Notes: generated from the sequence alone by a model not told the origin. A stretch of DNA of 64,000 nucleotides from Undibacterium sp. 5I1 (GCF_034314085.1 NZ_JAVIWI010000001.1:1922001-1986000), one strand, 5' to 3'; shown: positions 8,442 through 17,389, counted from the first letter of the stretch. Program-made: numbers and translations.

Positions 8442-9281
8442 ATGAGCTATAAAACTATTCTGGTCCATGTAGATCAATCCAGAAACGCAGCAGAACGTAT
8501 TCGCATCGCCACCAACATTGCCATACAAGAGAATGCTCACTTAGTCGGTGTCGCGATGACAGGTATCTCACGCTGGATCTACGCCAACAGCTCGCCACTA
8601 TTCGTCGATCCGGGTATGGTGATTAATCTGGATTTATTACGCGACAACGCCCGCGTAGCGCTGCATGAATTTGAAAGTATCGTAAAGAGTTTAGGATATA
8701 CATCTTACGAAACACTGGTCGTAGACGACGAAGCCGCCACCGGCATCAATATGCAAGCCCGCTACTGCGACCTGGTAATTATCGGACAAACCGATTTGTC
8801 AGCGCCCTCACCCACCGTGATGCCAGACTTCCCTGAATCGGTCTTATTAAATTGCGGCCGCCCCGTGTTAATCGTGCCCTATACCGGTCACTTTAAAACA
8901 GTCGGCCAGCGGGCAATCATCGCCTGGGATGCAAGCACACAAGCAGCACGCGCAGTCACCGCCGCAATACCATTATTAAGCCGGGCAAAAATCGCAGAAA
9001 TCGTCGTCTTTAATCCTGAGCGCGACGGCGCCAGACACGGTGAACAACCAGGTGCCGACATTGCACTCTATGTCGCCAGACACGGCATCAAGGTCAATGT
9101 ATCCAAGTATGAGGTCCCGACTGACATAGGCAATGCACTGCTGTCACAAGCCGCAGACGCAGGATCAGATTTACTAGTAATGGGAGGCTACGGACATTCA
9201 CGCTTCCGCGAAATTTTATTGGGCGGCGCGACTAAGACAGTTTTGGCAACGATGACTTTGCCTGTGTTGATGTCGCATTGA
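8442..9281 (+). CDS. Universal stress protein with two UspA domains
   Basis: The 279-residue protein contains two tandem UspA folds. The first runs from MSYKTILVHVDQSRNA to about residue 145. The second, residues ~155-279, ends with the nucleotide-binding loop GGYGHSRFREILLGGATKT, matching the G-2X-G-9X-G(S/T) motif. The first domain lacks a clear copy of that loop, a common arrangement. AGGAAA lies shortly before the ATG. Two FNR boxes in the upstream region suggest induction at low oxygen, as known for two-domain Usps in other bacteria. This is inference from sites only. Confidence 0.9.
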   Translation: MSYKTILVHVDQSRNAAERIRIATNIAIQENAHLVGVAMTGISRWIYANSSPLFVDPGMVINLDLLRDNARVALHEFESIVKSLGYTSYETLVVDDEAATGINMQARYCDLVIIGQTDLSAPSPTVMPDFPESVLLNCGRPVLIVPYTGHFKTVGQRAIIAWDASTQAARAVTAAIPLLSRAKIAEIVVFNPERDGARHGEQPGADIALYVARHGIKVNVSKYEVPTDIGNALLSQAADAGSDLLVMGGYGHSRFREILLGGATKTVLATMTLPVLMSH

Positions 9282-9520
9282 GTGGGGTGTTGGGTAACTG
9301 GAGTTGGGTAGTTGAATTTTATCTGTATTTGCGCGAACTGCTCAACGTTAAAACGCAGCTAAAGACTTGAAAAGCTCAGCCGACGTTCGATTTTTTACAA
9401 AGGATGTGCGGCTGTTGTCTATCCAACTAAATAGCAAAACTAGGCTTCGCTCCGCACCTTCTTGCTGTCTTCCCGGTCAGATGTGATGGAATTTTCCTAA
9501 AGTGCAATAAATGTCGCTGG

Positions 9521-9545
9521 ATTCCGGCTTAAACCACGCCGGAAT
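9521..9545. repeat. Short inverted repeat with ATTCC/GGAAT ends
   Basis: ATTCCGGC (9521-9528) and GCCGGAAT (9538-9545) form an 8-bp perfect stem around a 9-base loop, followed by GACGA. Related hairpins lie at 17638-17670 (ATTCCAGC/GTTGGAAT) and, more loosely, 6981-7013. The layout recalls the dRS3-type ATTCCC-N8-GGGAAT repeats of Neisseria, but identity with them is not shown. Confidence 0.6.
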
Positions 9546-9614
9546 GACGACCTATCTCTTTCGAGCATCAATGTATAAGCATCAACATTTACTCTGAGAA
9601 TCGCCCATAAATAT

Positions 9615-9700
9615 CATATACTCCCCATCATTTCCAATAAAAACTCCTCATTGCCCAATGATTACATAGACAATAAAAAATACTCGTTACTAGTATAAAA
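9615..9700 (+). repeat. 86-bp intergenic element, family A copy 2
   Basis: The copy starts CATATACTCCCCATCA and ends ACTCGTTACTAGTATAAAA. It has the same length and orientation as copy 3 at 11682-11767 and is very similar to it. The two copies enclose the lipoprotein/TetR gene pair as direct repeats. Confidence 0.8.
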
Positions 9701-9977
9701 AAGTCAAATATCAATCTCAGACTAAATGAAACATTAACTCCACAAAAATAGCGTCAACGTTCTGCTCCAATATCAGTACCGACATAACTAAATATCGGCC
9801 TGATTTTGCATAACTACACACTCAACTATTTTCCGGCAATTTGTTACCTATCCAAAAAAACTGGGATTGCCATTCACTATGTACGATCATCATTTTTTAA
9901 ACTCTTATCGTGTGTAGTGTTTGCTTGATTTTTTCTAAGCTTTAGCAAACCCAGTAAGTCTATGCTTACGACATCCA

Positions 9978-10949
9978 CTAATTCTTATGGCAAGCCATAC
10001 AAGCATGGCTGCTGCTGATCATCATTTTTTGATCGCTTTGAACCGCCGTGTCCAGGCGTCTAAATTTCTCGCCATTTTCTTCTGCGTTCTTAATCCGGCT
10101 TTCTAGTTCGTCTTTATAAGTCCAGCTTGAATAGGTCTTTGATAAGCGGGCATTGGCATAGACTTGCTGTGCGGTTTGCCAGTTTCCTGCTTTGACTAGC
10201 ATGTCCCCCATATTCATAAAAAATCCCTCAAAGTTATGGGGCGCAATCCATGAGTTCCAGCAGACGCGTTTATTACCGGTTGTTGTTTCCAGCGCCATAT
10301 ATTTTTTGAATGAGGGGTTATTTCTGTCCACCGTTTCACCAGCGCATAGGTCGGCATTTTTCCATTGCCAATCTAATCCCTCTTTAAATTGAGGCGAGTC
10401 AGCAGGCGTCCGGCTCAGTACGTAACCGGCTGTAAATAAATTGAACTCAGGCCATGCATCAATACTGTGGCGTAAGGTGTAATAGCCCTCGCGTATCTCT
10501 TTTTCATTTTTATGGATAGATCCTTCTGCCAGCGTCGCGCTTCCTAAAAATCCGAGGAAGCGTGCGTCTTCTGGTTTGAGTGCTACCGCTTCCTCGAAAA
10601 ATCGGCGGGCAAGTGTAGCGTCATTAATAATGCTTGGGGGAACCTTGTCTAAACGTGAGCGTTCCGATAGCCGCCAGATGTGGAGCCAGCCAATATGGGC
10701 GGCCGTGGTTGCATCGGAAGGGTTGTCGATGTACGCAGCGGTCAGCGTGTTTAAGGCACCCTCAATCTCTGCGTAATCTCCGTTATGCAGAATTTTCCAG
10801 AATAGCGCGTCGGCGTTTTCAGCAGATGGTAGGCGCTTTATCGAAGCCTGCTTATCCGCAGCGGCACGAATGGCAAGATATTCGCAGCTACACAAGGTCA
10901 TAGCGCTCACTGCCAATAGACATAGGCTAATCCAAATTTTATTTTTCAT
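9978..10949 (-). CDS. Exported lipoprotein with C-terminal heme-c motif, family not recognised
   Basis: I do not recognise this 323-residue protein. The ATG at 10949 gives MKNKIWISLCLLAVSAMTLC followed by S-C, a signal peptide ending in a plausible lipobox with Cys22. The body is helical and TPR-like (HIGWLHIWRLSE, ARRFFEEAVALKPEDARFL), and WNSWIAPHNFEGFFMNMGDM is a distinctive central motif. The protein ends with C317-M-A-C320-H321-K-N, a single CxxCH heme-binding motif six residues from the C-terminus. An envelope electron-transfer or sensing role is only a guess. It diverges from a TetR gene that probably controls it. AGGGGA precedes the start. Confidence 0.75.
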   Translation of the reverse strand: MKNKIWISLCLLAVSAMTLCSCEYLAIRAAADKQASIKRLPSAENADALFWKILHNGDYAEIEGALNTLTAAYIDNPSDATTAAHIGWLHIWRLSERSRLDKVPPSIINDATLARRFFEEAVALKPEDARFLGFLGSATLAEGSIHKNEKEIREGYYTLRHSIDAWPEFNLFTAGYVLSRTPADSPQFKEGLDWQWKNADLCAGETVDRNNPSFKKYMALETTTGNKRVCWNSWIAPHNFEGFFMNMGDMLVKAGNWQTAQQVYANARLSKTYSSWTYKDELESRIKNAEENGEKFRRLDTAVQSDQKMMISSSHACMACHKN

Positions 10950-10983
10950 CACAATCCCCTCAATGTAGGCAACGACAACATTA

Positions 10984-11009
10984 TTGACATGGAATGTAGG
11001 TGGTGTCAA
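10984..11009. promoter_or_regulatory. Candidate TetR-type operator in the divergent promoter
   Basis: TTGACA (10984-10989) and TGTCAA (11004-11009) form an inverted repeat between the divergent lipoprotein and TetR genes. A direct repeat AATGTAGG also occurs on either side of the left arm. Placement in an 86-base divergent gap suits autoregulation, but the arms are short. Confidence 0.4.
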
Positions 11010-11035
11010 CATGCAGCCTTAAAATTAAAAATCCT

Positions 11036-11656
11036 ATGTCTACCGAAAACGCTAAAAGCTATCACCACAAAGATCTGCGCCGCTCCTTAATTGATCAGGC
11101 ACTTACTACACTGACAGCAGGAGGATCGCAGGCAATCAGCCTGCGGAATCTGGCGCGCGAAATTGGCGTGTCTCATTCAGCACCATTGCGCCATTTTCCG
11201 ACGAGAGAAGCACTGCTTGCCGAGCTTGCGGTATTTGGATTTGAGCAGCTGACTGAGGCGATGGAGGTAGCTAAAAAAAAGCCCAATAGTAAAAACATGG
11301 GCGACGCGTTAAAAAATGTGGGGATTGCCTACGTCCGGTTTGCGATACAACAGCCGCATCTTTTTCGGCTGATGTTTACCGCAGACCGAGTCGATTCAAC
11401 CCGCTATGAGCAGCTTCGGCAAGCTGGGGATCAATGCAAAGCTGTCATGGTGGATTTGGTTGTGCTCGCGGTTGGCAGCGGCGATCTGGTCGCCTCGTCC
11501 ACAGAGATGTTAGCGTTATCGTGCTGGGCAATGGTCCATGGTCTAGCGTCGCTGGCGATTGACCAGCAAGTTGATATCAGCAATGAGCAAGCGATTGTGA
11601 TGGTCACTAGTCAGTTATTACATCATCTGGAAAATGGCATAGCAGCAAAGCTTTAG
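11036..11656 (+). CDS. TetR family transcriptional regulator
   Basis: The 206-residue protein has an N-terminal TetR helix-turn-helix: LRRSLIDQALTTLTAGG, then SLRNLAREIGVSHSAPLRHFPTREALLAELA (residues ~20-70). The remainder is an alpha-helical ligand domain, of a type that often carries LFRLMF and WAMVHGLASLAID as here (TetR C-terminal WHG-like). The ATG at 11036 (MSTENAKSYHHKDLR) is preferred to an upstream in-frame start at 11000, which would run into the neighbouring promoter. It probably represses the divergent lipoprotein gene and itself. The ligand is unknown. Confidence 0.88.
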   Translation: MSTENAKSYHHKDLRRSLIDQALTTLTAGGSQAISLRNLAREIGVSHSAPLRHFPTREALLAELAVFGFEQLTEAMEVAKKKPNSKNMGDALKNVGIAYVRFAIQQPHLFRLMFTADRVDSTRYEQLRQAGDQCKAVMVDLVVLAVGSGDLVASSTEMLALSCWAMVHGLASLAIDQQVDISNEQAIVMVTSQLLHHLENGIAAKL

Positions 11657-11681
11657 ACGAGCCTTTGCTACGTCCAAAAAC

Positions 11682-11767
11682 CATATACTCCCCATCAATT
11701 TTAATAAATATCTCTTATTGTCCAATGATTACCTAGACAATAAAATATACTCATTACCAGTATAAAA
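11682..11767 (+). repeat. 86-bp intergenic element, family A copy 3
   Basis: The element starts CATATACTCCCCATCA. Its central stem TATTGTC...GACAATA (7 bp) encloses AATGATTACC. The right-end hairpin TATACT-CATTACC-AGTATA is followed by AAAA. It is the best-preserved copy and lies between tetR and hemN. Confidence 0.82.
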
Positions 11768-11885
11768 TTTACACGCCTGTGAATGACAGGTAAAACTGAG
11801 CAGCTCAGCCTCACCCACTATTGGTCTGATTTTATCTAACCACACGTCCAAGCATTCCCTGCCAGTCAGATTAACTTACTCCGTT

Positions 11886-11899
11886 TTGATTTACATCAA
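11886..11899 (+). promoter_or_regulatory. FNR box of hemN, class II position
   Basis: TTGATTTACATCAA is a perfect FNR site centred at 11892.5. TAAACT at 11922-11927 lies where the -10 should be if the site is at -41.5, which would place the start near 11934 and leave a leader of about 66 bases before the hemN ATG. Confidence 0.85.
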
Positions 11900-11999
11900 A
11901 GTGATTCGTAAGCAAGCTGACTAAACTCCATCCATCTTATGCATGCCCGCACGCGTGCACCTACGTACTCACCCGTTTGGAACATGGCAGGAAATCACT

Positions 12000-13430
12000 A
12001 TGGCAGCCGGCAACTTAACCATCAGCACAGCACATGGCATCGACTTTGATGCTGACCTTATCCGTAAGATGAAACAATCCGGACCGCGTTATACGTCCTA
12101 CCCGACTGCCGATCAGTTATCAACCCAGTTCACATCTTGGGACTATCTGCATGCAGTTGCCAGTGTGCGGGTTCAGGGTGCGCGTCCTTTGTCGTTGTAT
12201 ATCCATATTCCTTTCTGTGACACGATTTGCTACTACTGTGCCTGCAATAAAATTGTGACGAAGGACAGGAGCAAGGCTGCCACATATCTGGGTTACTTAA
12301 AACAAGAAATTGAAATGCAAGGCAAGCTGTTTAGCGGCATCAATCAGGTGGAACAATTACATTTCGGTGGAGGTACCCCCACCTACCTCAACGATGAGCA
12401 GATGGATGATTTGCTGGCGCATATCCGCCGCTGGTTTAAGCTGGCATCAGATGAGGTGGGTGAATACTCAATCGAAGTTGATCCCCGTACGGTGACGCCG
12501 CAACGTGTCAGAACTTTACGTAATCAAGGGTTTAATCGCATCAGTCTTGGGGTACAAGATTTTGAGCCTGAAGTGCAAGAAGCCGTCAATCGTATCCAGC
12601 CAGAGGAAGAGACAGTCGCCATCATTGATGCGGCGCGGGGTGCGGGTTTCCGCTCGGTCAGCATCGATCTGATTTACGGCTTACCGAAACAAAATGTAGC
12701 CAGCATGGAGCGCACTTTGATAAAAGTGATTGCTGCCTCACCAGACCGGATTGCGATTTATAACTACGCTCATTTGCCGCACCTGTTTAAACCGCAACGA
12801 CGGATCAACGAATCGGATTTACCTAGCGCGGACAGCAAGCTGGACATGCTGCATTTGTGCATTAATCGTTTGACTGCGGCGGGCTATGTGTATATCGGGA
12901 TGGATCATTTTGCCAAGCCAACCGATGATCTGGCCATCGCGCAGCAACAGGGACGCTTGCATAGAAATTTTCAGGGTTACTCAACCCATGCAGATGCAGA
13001 CATGATCGCTTGCGGCGTGTCGGCCATCAGTACCATCGGCACGACTTACAGCCAAAATGAAAAGACCTTGGATGCGTATTACGCCAGATTAGATCAGGGT
13101 GAATTGCCAATGGCAAAAGGCTTGCGTCTGAATATGGATGACTTAATACGACGGGCTGTGATTCAAAGTCTGATGTGTCATTTTGAAGTCTCATTTAGCT
13201 TGATTGAACTGTCTTACCCTATCGTCTTTAGCGATTATTTTGCGGACGAGTTGGCGGAGCTGCAGCAATTTCAGCTAGATGGCCTGATTCAATTTGAGAA
13301 TGATTGTTTGTGTGTCACCGACAAAGGGCGACTGTTGATCAGAAATATTTGTATGGTCTTTGATCATTATCTGCGCGATAAAAAAAATCATCCTCCGGCA
13401 GAAACGATACGTTTTTCTACGACGATATGA
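12000..13430 (+). CDS. hemN: Oxygen-independent coproporphyrinogen III oxidase
   Basis: HemN is a radical-SAM enzyme that decarboxylates coproporphyrinogen III to protoporphyrinogen IX without oxygen. The 476-residue product has SGPRYTSYPTADQL at the N-terminus and YIHIPFCDTICYYCAC, giving C73-x3-C77-x2-C80-x-C82 for the 4Fe-4S cluster. Downstream HFGGGTPTYL and SIDLIYGLPKQ are typical. The ATG at 12000 is preferred to the one at 11943: a CAGGAAA site precedes it and the family starts there. A perfect FNR box upstream indicates low-oxygen induction. Its stop overlaps the next start as ATGA, so it heads the heme/cbb3 cluster. Confidence 0.95.
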   Translation: MAAGNLTISTAHGIDFDADLIRKMKQSGPRYTSYPTADQLSTQFTSWDYLHAVASVRVQGARPLSLYIHIPFCDTICYYCACNKIVTKDRSKAATYLGYLKQEIEMQGKLFSGINQVEQLHFGGGTPTYLNDEQMDDLLAHIRRWFKLASDEVGEYSIEVDPRTVTPQRVRTLRNQGFNRISLGVQDFEPEVQEAVNRIQPEEETVAIIDAARGAGFRSVSIDLIYGLPKQNVASMERTLIKVIAASPDRIAIYNYAHLPHLFKPQRRINESDLPSADSKLDMLHLCINRLTAAGYVYIGMDHFAKPTDDLAIAQQQGRLHRNFQGYSTHADADMIACGVSAISTIGTTYSQNEKTLDAYYARLDQGELPMAKGLRLNMDDLIRRAVIQSLMCHFEVSFSLIELSYPIVFSDYFADELAELQQFQLDGLIQFENDCLCVTDKGRLLIRNICMVFDHYLRDKKNHPPAETIRFSTTI

Positions 13431-14359
13431 CAAGCATCAACCTGCTCCCTGTTTTCCTGACCGGACTGATTGGTAGCGTCCATTGTGTTGGCATGTGCGG
13501 CGGGATTGTCGGTGCTTTTTCTATGGCATCGAGCAAGTTATCCAAGACGGGTATAAAAAAGCAACGGGTCTTCCCTCTCCGGCTTGTTTCTGCCAACCAG
13601 TCTGGCGATCTGAATCGCATGAGCTTAGAGACTAGCGAGGCTACCACAGCAACAGCGGCACACGCCTCGGCATTTGACTACGCCACCCGTGCAATCAGCT
13701 ACAACAGTGGCAGAATTTCTAGCTATATGCTGGCTGGTGTGATTGCAGGTAGCGTTGGCAGCGGACTGCTGAGTCTGTTTACATTGTCCACCCTGACATC
13801 GCTGCAAAATGGTTTTTACTGGATGGCGAACTTCGTCCTGCTGGCAATCGGTTTGTACATGATGGACATCTGGCGCGGGATTAGCAAACTGGAGTTACTA
13901 GGCCAATCGGTATGGCGGCGCATCAGCCCTTTGACGCGACGCTTATTACCTTTGGATAGCAACCCTAAAGCTTTTGCAATGGGTGCATTATGGGGTTGGC
14001 TGCCGTGTGGCATGGTGTATTCCATCCTATTCACCGCTATGTTGTCCGGATCGGCGTACTCGGGTGCAATGGTGATGCTGGCTTTTGGTCTAGGTACTTT
14101 GCCGACGCTGCTATTGATGGCAGCGGTTGGATCAACGTTGGGAGCAAAGCTCGGTATAAAGCTCAAGTCACATTTACAAAATAAAAAATGGCGCTTGTTT
14201 GCAGGATCGCTGCTATGTTTATTTGGACTACTAGGATTGTTCCGCGCATTTTCTGTTCACTCCGGTCAGCATGCCTTGTGGCTTGATGCTTTCTGTATTA
14301 ATCCTCCTGCACCCAACACTACATTCATCCCAATAACTCCACGCAAAGCAGGTCTGTGA
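13427..14359 (+). CDS. TauE/SafE-like (DsbD-fold) membrane protein next to ccoI
   Basis: The 310-residue integral membrane protein opens with LTGLIGSVHCVGMCGGIVGAF, the HCxGMCGG motif of the COG2836 group annotated as sulfite exporter TauE/SafE-like. These genes are nearly always linked to ccoI/ccoS in proteobacteria, so a role in copper supply or cbb3 assembly is likely but not proved. Later hydrophobic segments include WGWLPCGMVYSILFTAM, with a second conserved cysteine. There is an unusual polar insert around residues 40-80 (KTGIKKQRVFPLRL, ATTATAAHASAF). It overlaps hemN by ATGA and ends at the ccoI start. Confidence 0.85.
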   Translation: MTSINLLPVFLTGLIGSVHCVGMCGGIVGAFSMASSKLSKTGIKKQRVFPLRLVSANQSGDLNRMSLETSEATTATAAHASAFDYATRAISYNSGRISSYMLAGVIAGSVGSGLLSLFTLSTLTSLQNGFYWMANFVLLAIGLYMMDIWRGISKLELLGQSVWRRISPLTRRLLPLDSNPKAFAMGALWGWLPCGMVYSILFTAMLSGSAYSGAMVMLAFGLGTLPTLLLMAAVGSTLGAKLGIKLKSHLQNKKWRLFAGSLLCLFGLLGLFRAFSVHSGQHALWLDAFCINPPAPNTTFIPITPRKAGL

Positions 14360-17004
14360 TGAACACTGTACATGCCAGTCACGATTGTTTTCATTGTGGT
14401 GAACCAGTACCTGCGGCAACATATTGGACAGCCACAATTAACGGTCTTAGCCAAGCAATGTGCTGTCCGGGTTGCCAGGCTGTGGCAGAAGCCATCGTTG
14501 CCAGCGGCTGCGAGGATTATTATCTGACGCGCAGTGCGTATTCGCTGGCGGCGGACAAGATAGATACTATTGTTCCGGCACAACTGCGTGCTTACGATGT
14601 CGGTCAAAATCAGTCTGCTCAAATCACTAGTGACAACTCACTGGCAGATAGAAAAACTACGGCAGAAAATACCAGCATCACGAGCGCTATTTTTTCGATT
14701 GAAGGCATACGTTGCGCTGCTTGCGTCTGGCTAATTGAACGGCGCTTGAGTAAGCTGCCGGGTATCCTGAGCGCCGACCTGAATGTCTCCAGCGAAAAAT
14801 TATCGCTGCGCTGGGATACGTCACTCTGCCAACCGAGCCAGATCATTTCGACCTTACGCGAAATTGGCTATACCGCGCATCCGTTTGAGGCACTCAAACA
14901 TGGTGAGTTAATTCGTCGCCATAGCAAGCAATTATTCCGTCAGCTATTTATCGCTGGCTTGTCAATGATGCAGGTGATGATGTACACCTTCCCTTTATAT
15001 TTTTCTCATCCGGGTGAGATAGAAGCAGATCACATCGCTCTGCTACGTTGGGCAAGCCTGCTGTTGACCTTGCCTGCTATCGGCTATTCGGCACAGCCTT
15101 TTTTTAAGGGTGCCTGGTTCAATATTAAAACCCGTCAAATGGGTATGGATGTGCCGGTCAGTATAGGATTGCTAGCAGCGTTCTTTGCCAGCGCCGTGGC
15201 GACTTATCGTCAGCAAGGAGATGTATATTTTGATTCGGTCACTATGTTCATCTTTCTGCTGTTGTGCAGTCGCTATCTGGAGTTACGTGCTAGACGTAAA
15301 GCCTTTGACGGATTAGAAAAACTACAGCATGCATTACCTGTAACAGCGACGCGGCTGCAAGATTATCCGCATCATCACAGTAGCGAACTGGTAGCGGCAA
15401 GCGAGCTACATGCTGGCGATATTGTTCTGATACGGCAAGGCGATGTGATCGCGACCGATAGCATAATTATTGAAGGCAGCACGACGATAGACGCCTCGCT
15501 ATTAAGTGGAGAAAGTAAGCCACTCAGCAAAAATACCAATGACGAACTGCCCGGCGGCGCCATCAATATGGAGCAAACCATCATCGCCAAAGTCAGCCGC
15601 TGTGCTGCCGACAGCCATCTTGCCGTCATCATCCGGCTAACGGAAAATGCTAGCGCAACTAAGCCACACATGCTGCTATGGGTAGATAAAATCGCCTCCA
15701 GGTTTGTGACCTCTCTGCTGGTTTTTGCCCTATTCGTTTTTTGTATCTGGTACTTGGTTGATCCGGCGCAAGCCTGGCCGGTTACGATTGCAGTATTAAT
15801 TGCCTCCTGCCCTTGTGCCCTGTCGCTGGCGACACCCACCGCCCTGGCGTCGGCTACTGATCGCCTGTTAAAACAAGGCGTCCTGATTATGCGATCAGCC
15901 ACATTAGAAACCATGACCCATGTCAGCCATGTTGTATTTGATAAAACAGGTACGCTGACCCAAGGCAAGCCAACAGTGCAATCCACACACACATTTGGCG
16001 CAATGACCGGAGATCAATGCCTGCAACTGGCTGCTAGCTTAGAGCAAGCCAGCTCGCACGCGATCGCCCATGCAATCACCCGCGCGCTGCAGGCTGCTGC
16101 AATAAAAAATCTGGTCAAGCCTGATGCTAATGCGGCGCTGGACTATGCAATCCATATCGCCGATATCAACTCCAAACCAGGTCAAGGTTTGCAGGCAAGC
16201 AAAGACGGTATTACCTACAGAATTGGGAATCAACATTTTATTGAAGACCTGCTCGGCAAAAAATTGATCGATCCCACGCTACCGGAGGTGACATCAGTTT
16301 ATCTGGCAAATCAGTTTGAATTACTAGCTCGCTTTGATTTGCAAGATACTTTGCGTAATGACGCTTTGGAGACGATCAGACAATTGCAAACGATGGGCAA
16401 AAAAATCATCTTGCTGAGCGGCGATGATCAAAATATAGTGGAGTCCATCGCCCGCCAGTCGGGGATTACTGAGGCATATGGCAATCGCCTGCCAGAACAA
16501 AAATTGCAATTTATCCAGACACTACAACACGCAGGTGCAGTGGTGGCGATGGTAGGTGATGGCATCAACGATGCTGCCGTGCTCAGTGCAGCAGATATCT
16601 CGTTTGCGATGGGTGGCGGAAGCTCGCTGGCGCAAGTCAGCGCAGATGCTGTATTACTATCGGATAAGCTGAGTGCCTTAATTGATACCATCAATCACGC
16701 CAAAAAAACTACGGCGATTATCCGGCAAAATTTGGTCTGGGCGAGTATCTATAATTTGATTGTCATACCTGCGGCTGCGTTCGGTTATTTGCCGCCGCTC
16801 ATCTCTGGCGTGGGCATGACGATTAGTTCGATGGTGGTTGTACTCAATGCCCTGCGTTTGCATCGCTTGCCCAAATCGCGTGAGGCAACGCTAGCATCGA
16901 ACTTAGAAAAGCTTAACTCAGAAAAACTTAACTTAGAAAAAATGAGTGTAGAAAAAAATCGCCTGATAACGCTGACGACATCAACACCATCGCCTGAAAT
17001 CTGA
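14359..17004 (+). CDS. ccoI: Copper-translocating P-type ATPase for cbb3 oxidase assembly
   Basis: CcoI exports copper across the inner membrane for the CcoN active site. The 881-residue product begins with a cysteine-rich segment (C10-x2-C13, CCPGC at 35-39), followed by an HMA domain with GIRC119AAC122. It then has transmembrane helices, the C484-P-C486 ion-site motif, the phosphorylated D528KTGTLT and GD734GIND. These give a complete PIB-type pump. The ATG at 14359 overlaps the previous stop as TGATG, and a GTG three bases earlier is possible. The last 35 residues are an odd tail of EKLN-like units encoded by four 15-base tandem repeats. ccoS follows after 8 bases. Confidence 0.95.
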   Translation: MNTVHASHDCFHCGEPVPAATYWTATINGLSQAMCCPGCQAVAEAIVASGCEDYYLTRSAYSLAADKIDTIVPAQLRAYDVGQNQSAQITSDNSLADRKTTAENTSITSAIFSIEGIRCAACVWLIERRLSKLPGILSADLNVSSEKLSLRWDTSLCQPSQIISTLREIGYTAHPFEALKHGELIRRHSKQLFRQLFIAGLSMMQVMMYTFPLYFSHPGEIEADHIALLRWASLLLTLPAIGYSAQPFFKGAWFNIKTRQMGMDVPVSIGLLAAFFASAVATYRQQGDVYFDSVTMFIFLLLCSRYLELRARRKAFDGLEKLQHALPVTATRLQDYPHHHSSELVAASELHAGDIVLIRQGDVIATDSIIIEGSTTIDASLLSGESKPLSKNTNDELPGGAINMEQTIIAKVSRCAADSHLAVIIRLTENASATKPHMLLWVDKIASRFVTSLLVFALFVFCIWYLVDPAQAWPVTIAVLIASCPCALSLATPTALASATDRLLKQGVLIMRSATLETMTHVSHVVFDKTGTLTQGKPTVQSTHTFGAMTGDQCLQLAASLEQASSHAIAHAITRALQAAAIKNLVKPDANAALDYAIHIADINSKPGQGLQASKDGITYRIGNQHFIEDLLGKKLIDPTLPEVTSVYLANQFELLARFDLQDTLRNDALETIRQLQTMGKKIILLSGDDQNIVESIARQSGITEAYGNRLPEQKLQFIQTLQHAGAVVAMVGDGINDAAVLSAADISFAMGGGSSLAQVSADAVLLSDKLSALIDTINHAKKTTAIIRQNLVWASIYNLIVIPAAAFGYLPPLISGVGMTISSMVVVLNALRLHRLPKSREATLASNLEKLNSEKLNLEKMSVEKNRLITLTTSTPSPEI
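16900..16959 (+). repeat. Four 15-base tandem repeats in the 3' end of ccoI
   Basis: Units start at 16900, 16915, 16930 and 16945, with pattern AACTTAGAAAAGCTT, AACTCAGAAAAACTT, AACTTAGAAAAAATG and AGTGTAGAAAAAAAT. The length keeps the frame and encodes NLEKL/NSEKL/NLEKM/SVEKN. The last unit is the most diverged. Confidence 0.8.
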
Positions 17005-17012
17005 AAACTAAA

Positions 17013-17228
17013 ATGGAATCACTTTATTTGCTCATTCCGGTCAGCGTACTCATCGTATTTTTTTCAATTTGGGTATTTGTTAAGATGTCGGACAGTGGTC
17101 AGTTTGACGACATGGTTGGTCCTGCTCTGAGAATTTTGCAAGATGATGATAATCCTGAAGTACCAGCGCAGACATTGGCAGAAATACCGACAGAAGCGGT
17201 AATCAAGCCATCAGAAAATCCACCTTAA
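17013..17228 (+). CDS. ccoS: cbb3 oxidase maturation protein CcoS
   Basis: The 71-residue protein has one N-terminal membrane helix (MESLYLLIPVSVLIVFFSIW) followed by FVKMSDSGQFDDMVGPALRIL, the signature of CcoS. The protein is needed to insert heme b and copper into the cbb3 catalytic subunit. It lies 8 bases after ccoI, as usual. The C-terminal 25 residues are acidic and Pro-rich and poorly conserved. It ends the hemN-ccoI-ccoS transcription block, which is followed by 650 bases without a gene. Confidence 0.93.
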   Translation: MESLYLLIPVSVLIVFFSIWVFVKMSDSGQFDDMVGPALRILQDDDNPEVPAQTLAEIPTEAVIKPSENPP

Positions 17229-17389
17229 ACAGTTGTAAGCTCACCTTCAAATCCTTCTTCAAAGCTATCTTCGGAGCTAAATTCAAAGGCCTCTTCAAAC
17301 TATTTTTTTAACAGATACGCTCACAAAACTATTCGTCGCATTGACTGTGCCGATGTGGATTCAGATTCAAAACATCCATTACATAAATT

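Larger units (their letters stand above)
9282..9977. other. Long gap (696 bases) between convergent genes
   Basis: I see no credible gene here. It holds an ATTCC/GGAAT hairpin at 9521-9545 and family A copy 2 at 9615-9700. The remaining AT-rich sequence (9701-9977) shows nothing I can name. Confidence 0.6.

Noticed and set aside
15375..15992. 205-codon antisense frame opposite ccoI
   Set aside because: It lies wholly within ccoI, where P-type ATPase motifs establish the real frame. It has no start signal or family features.
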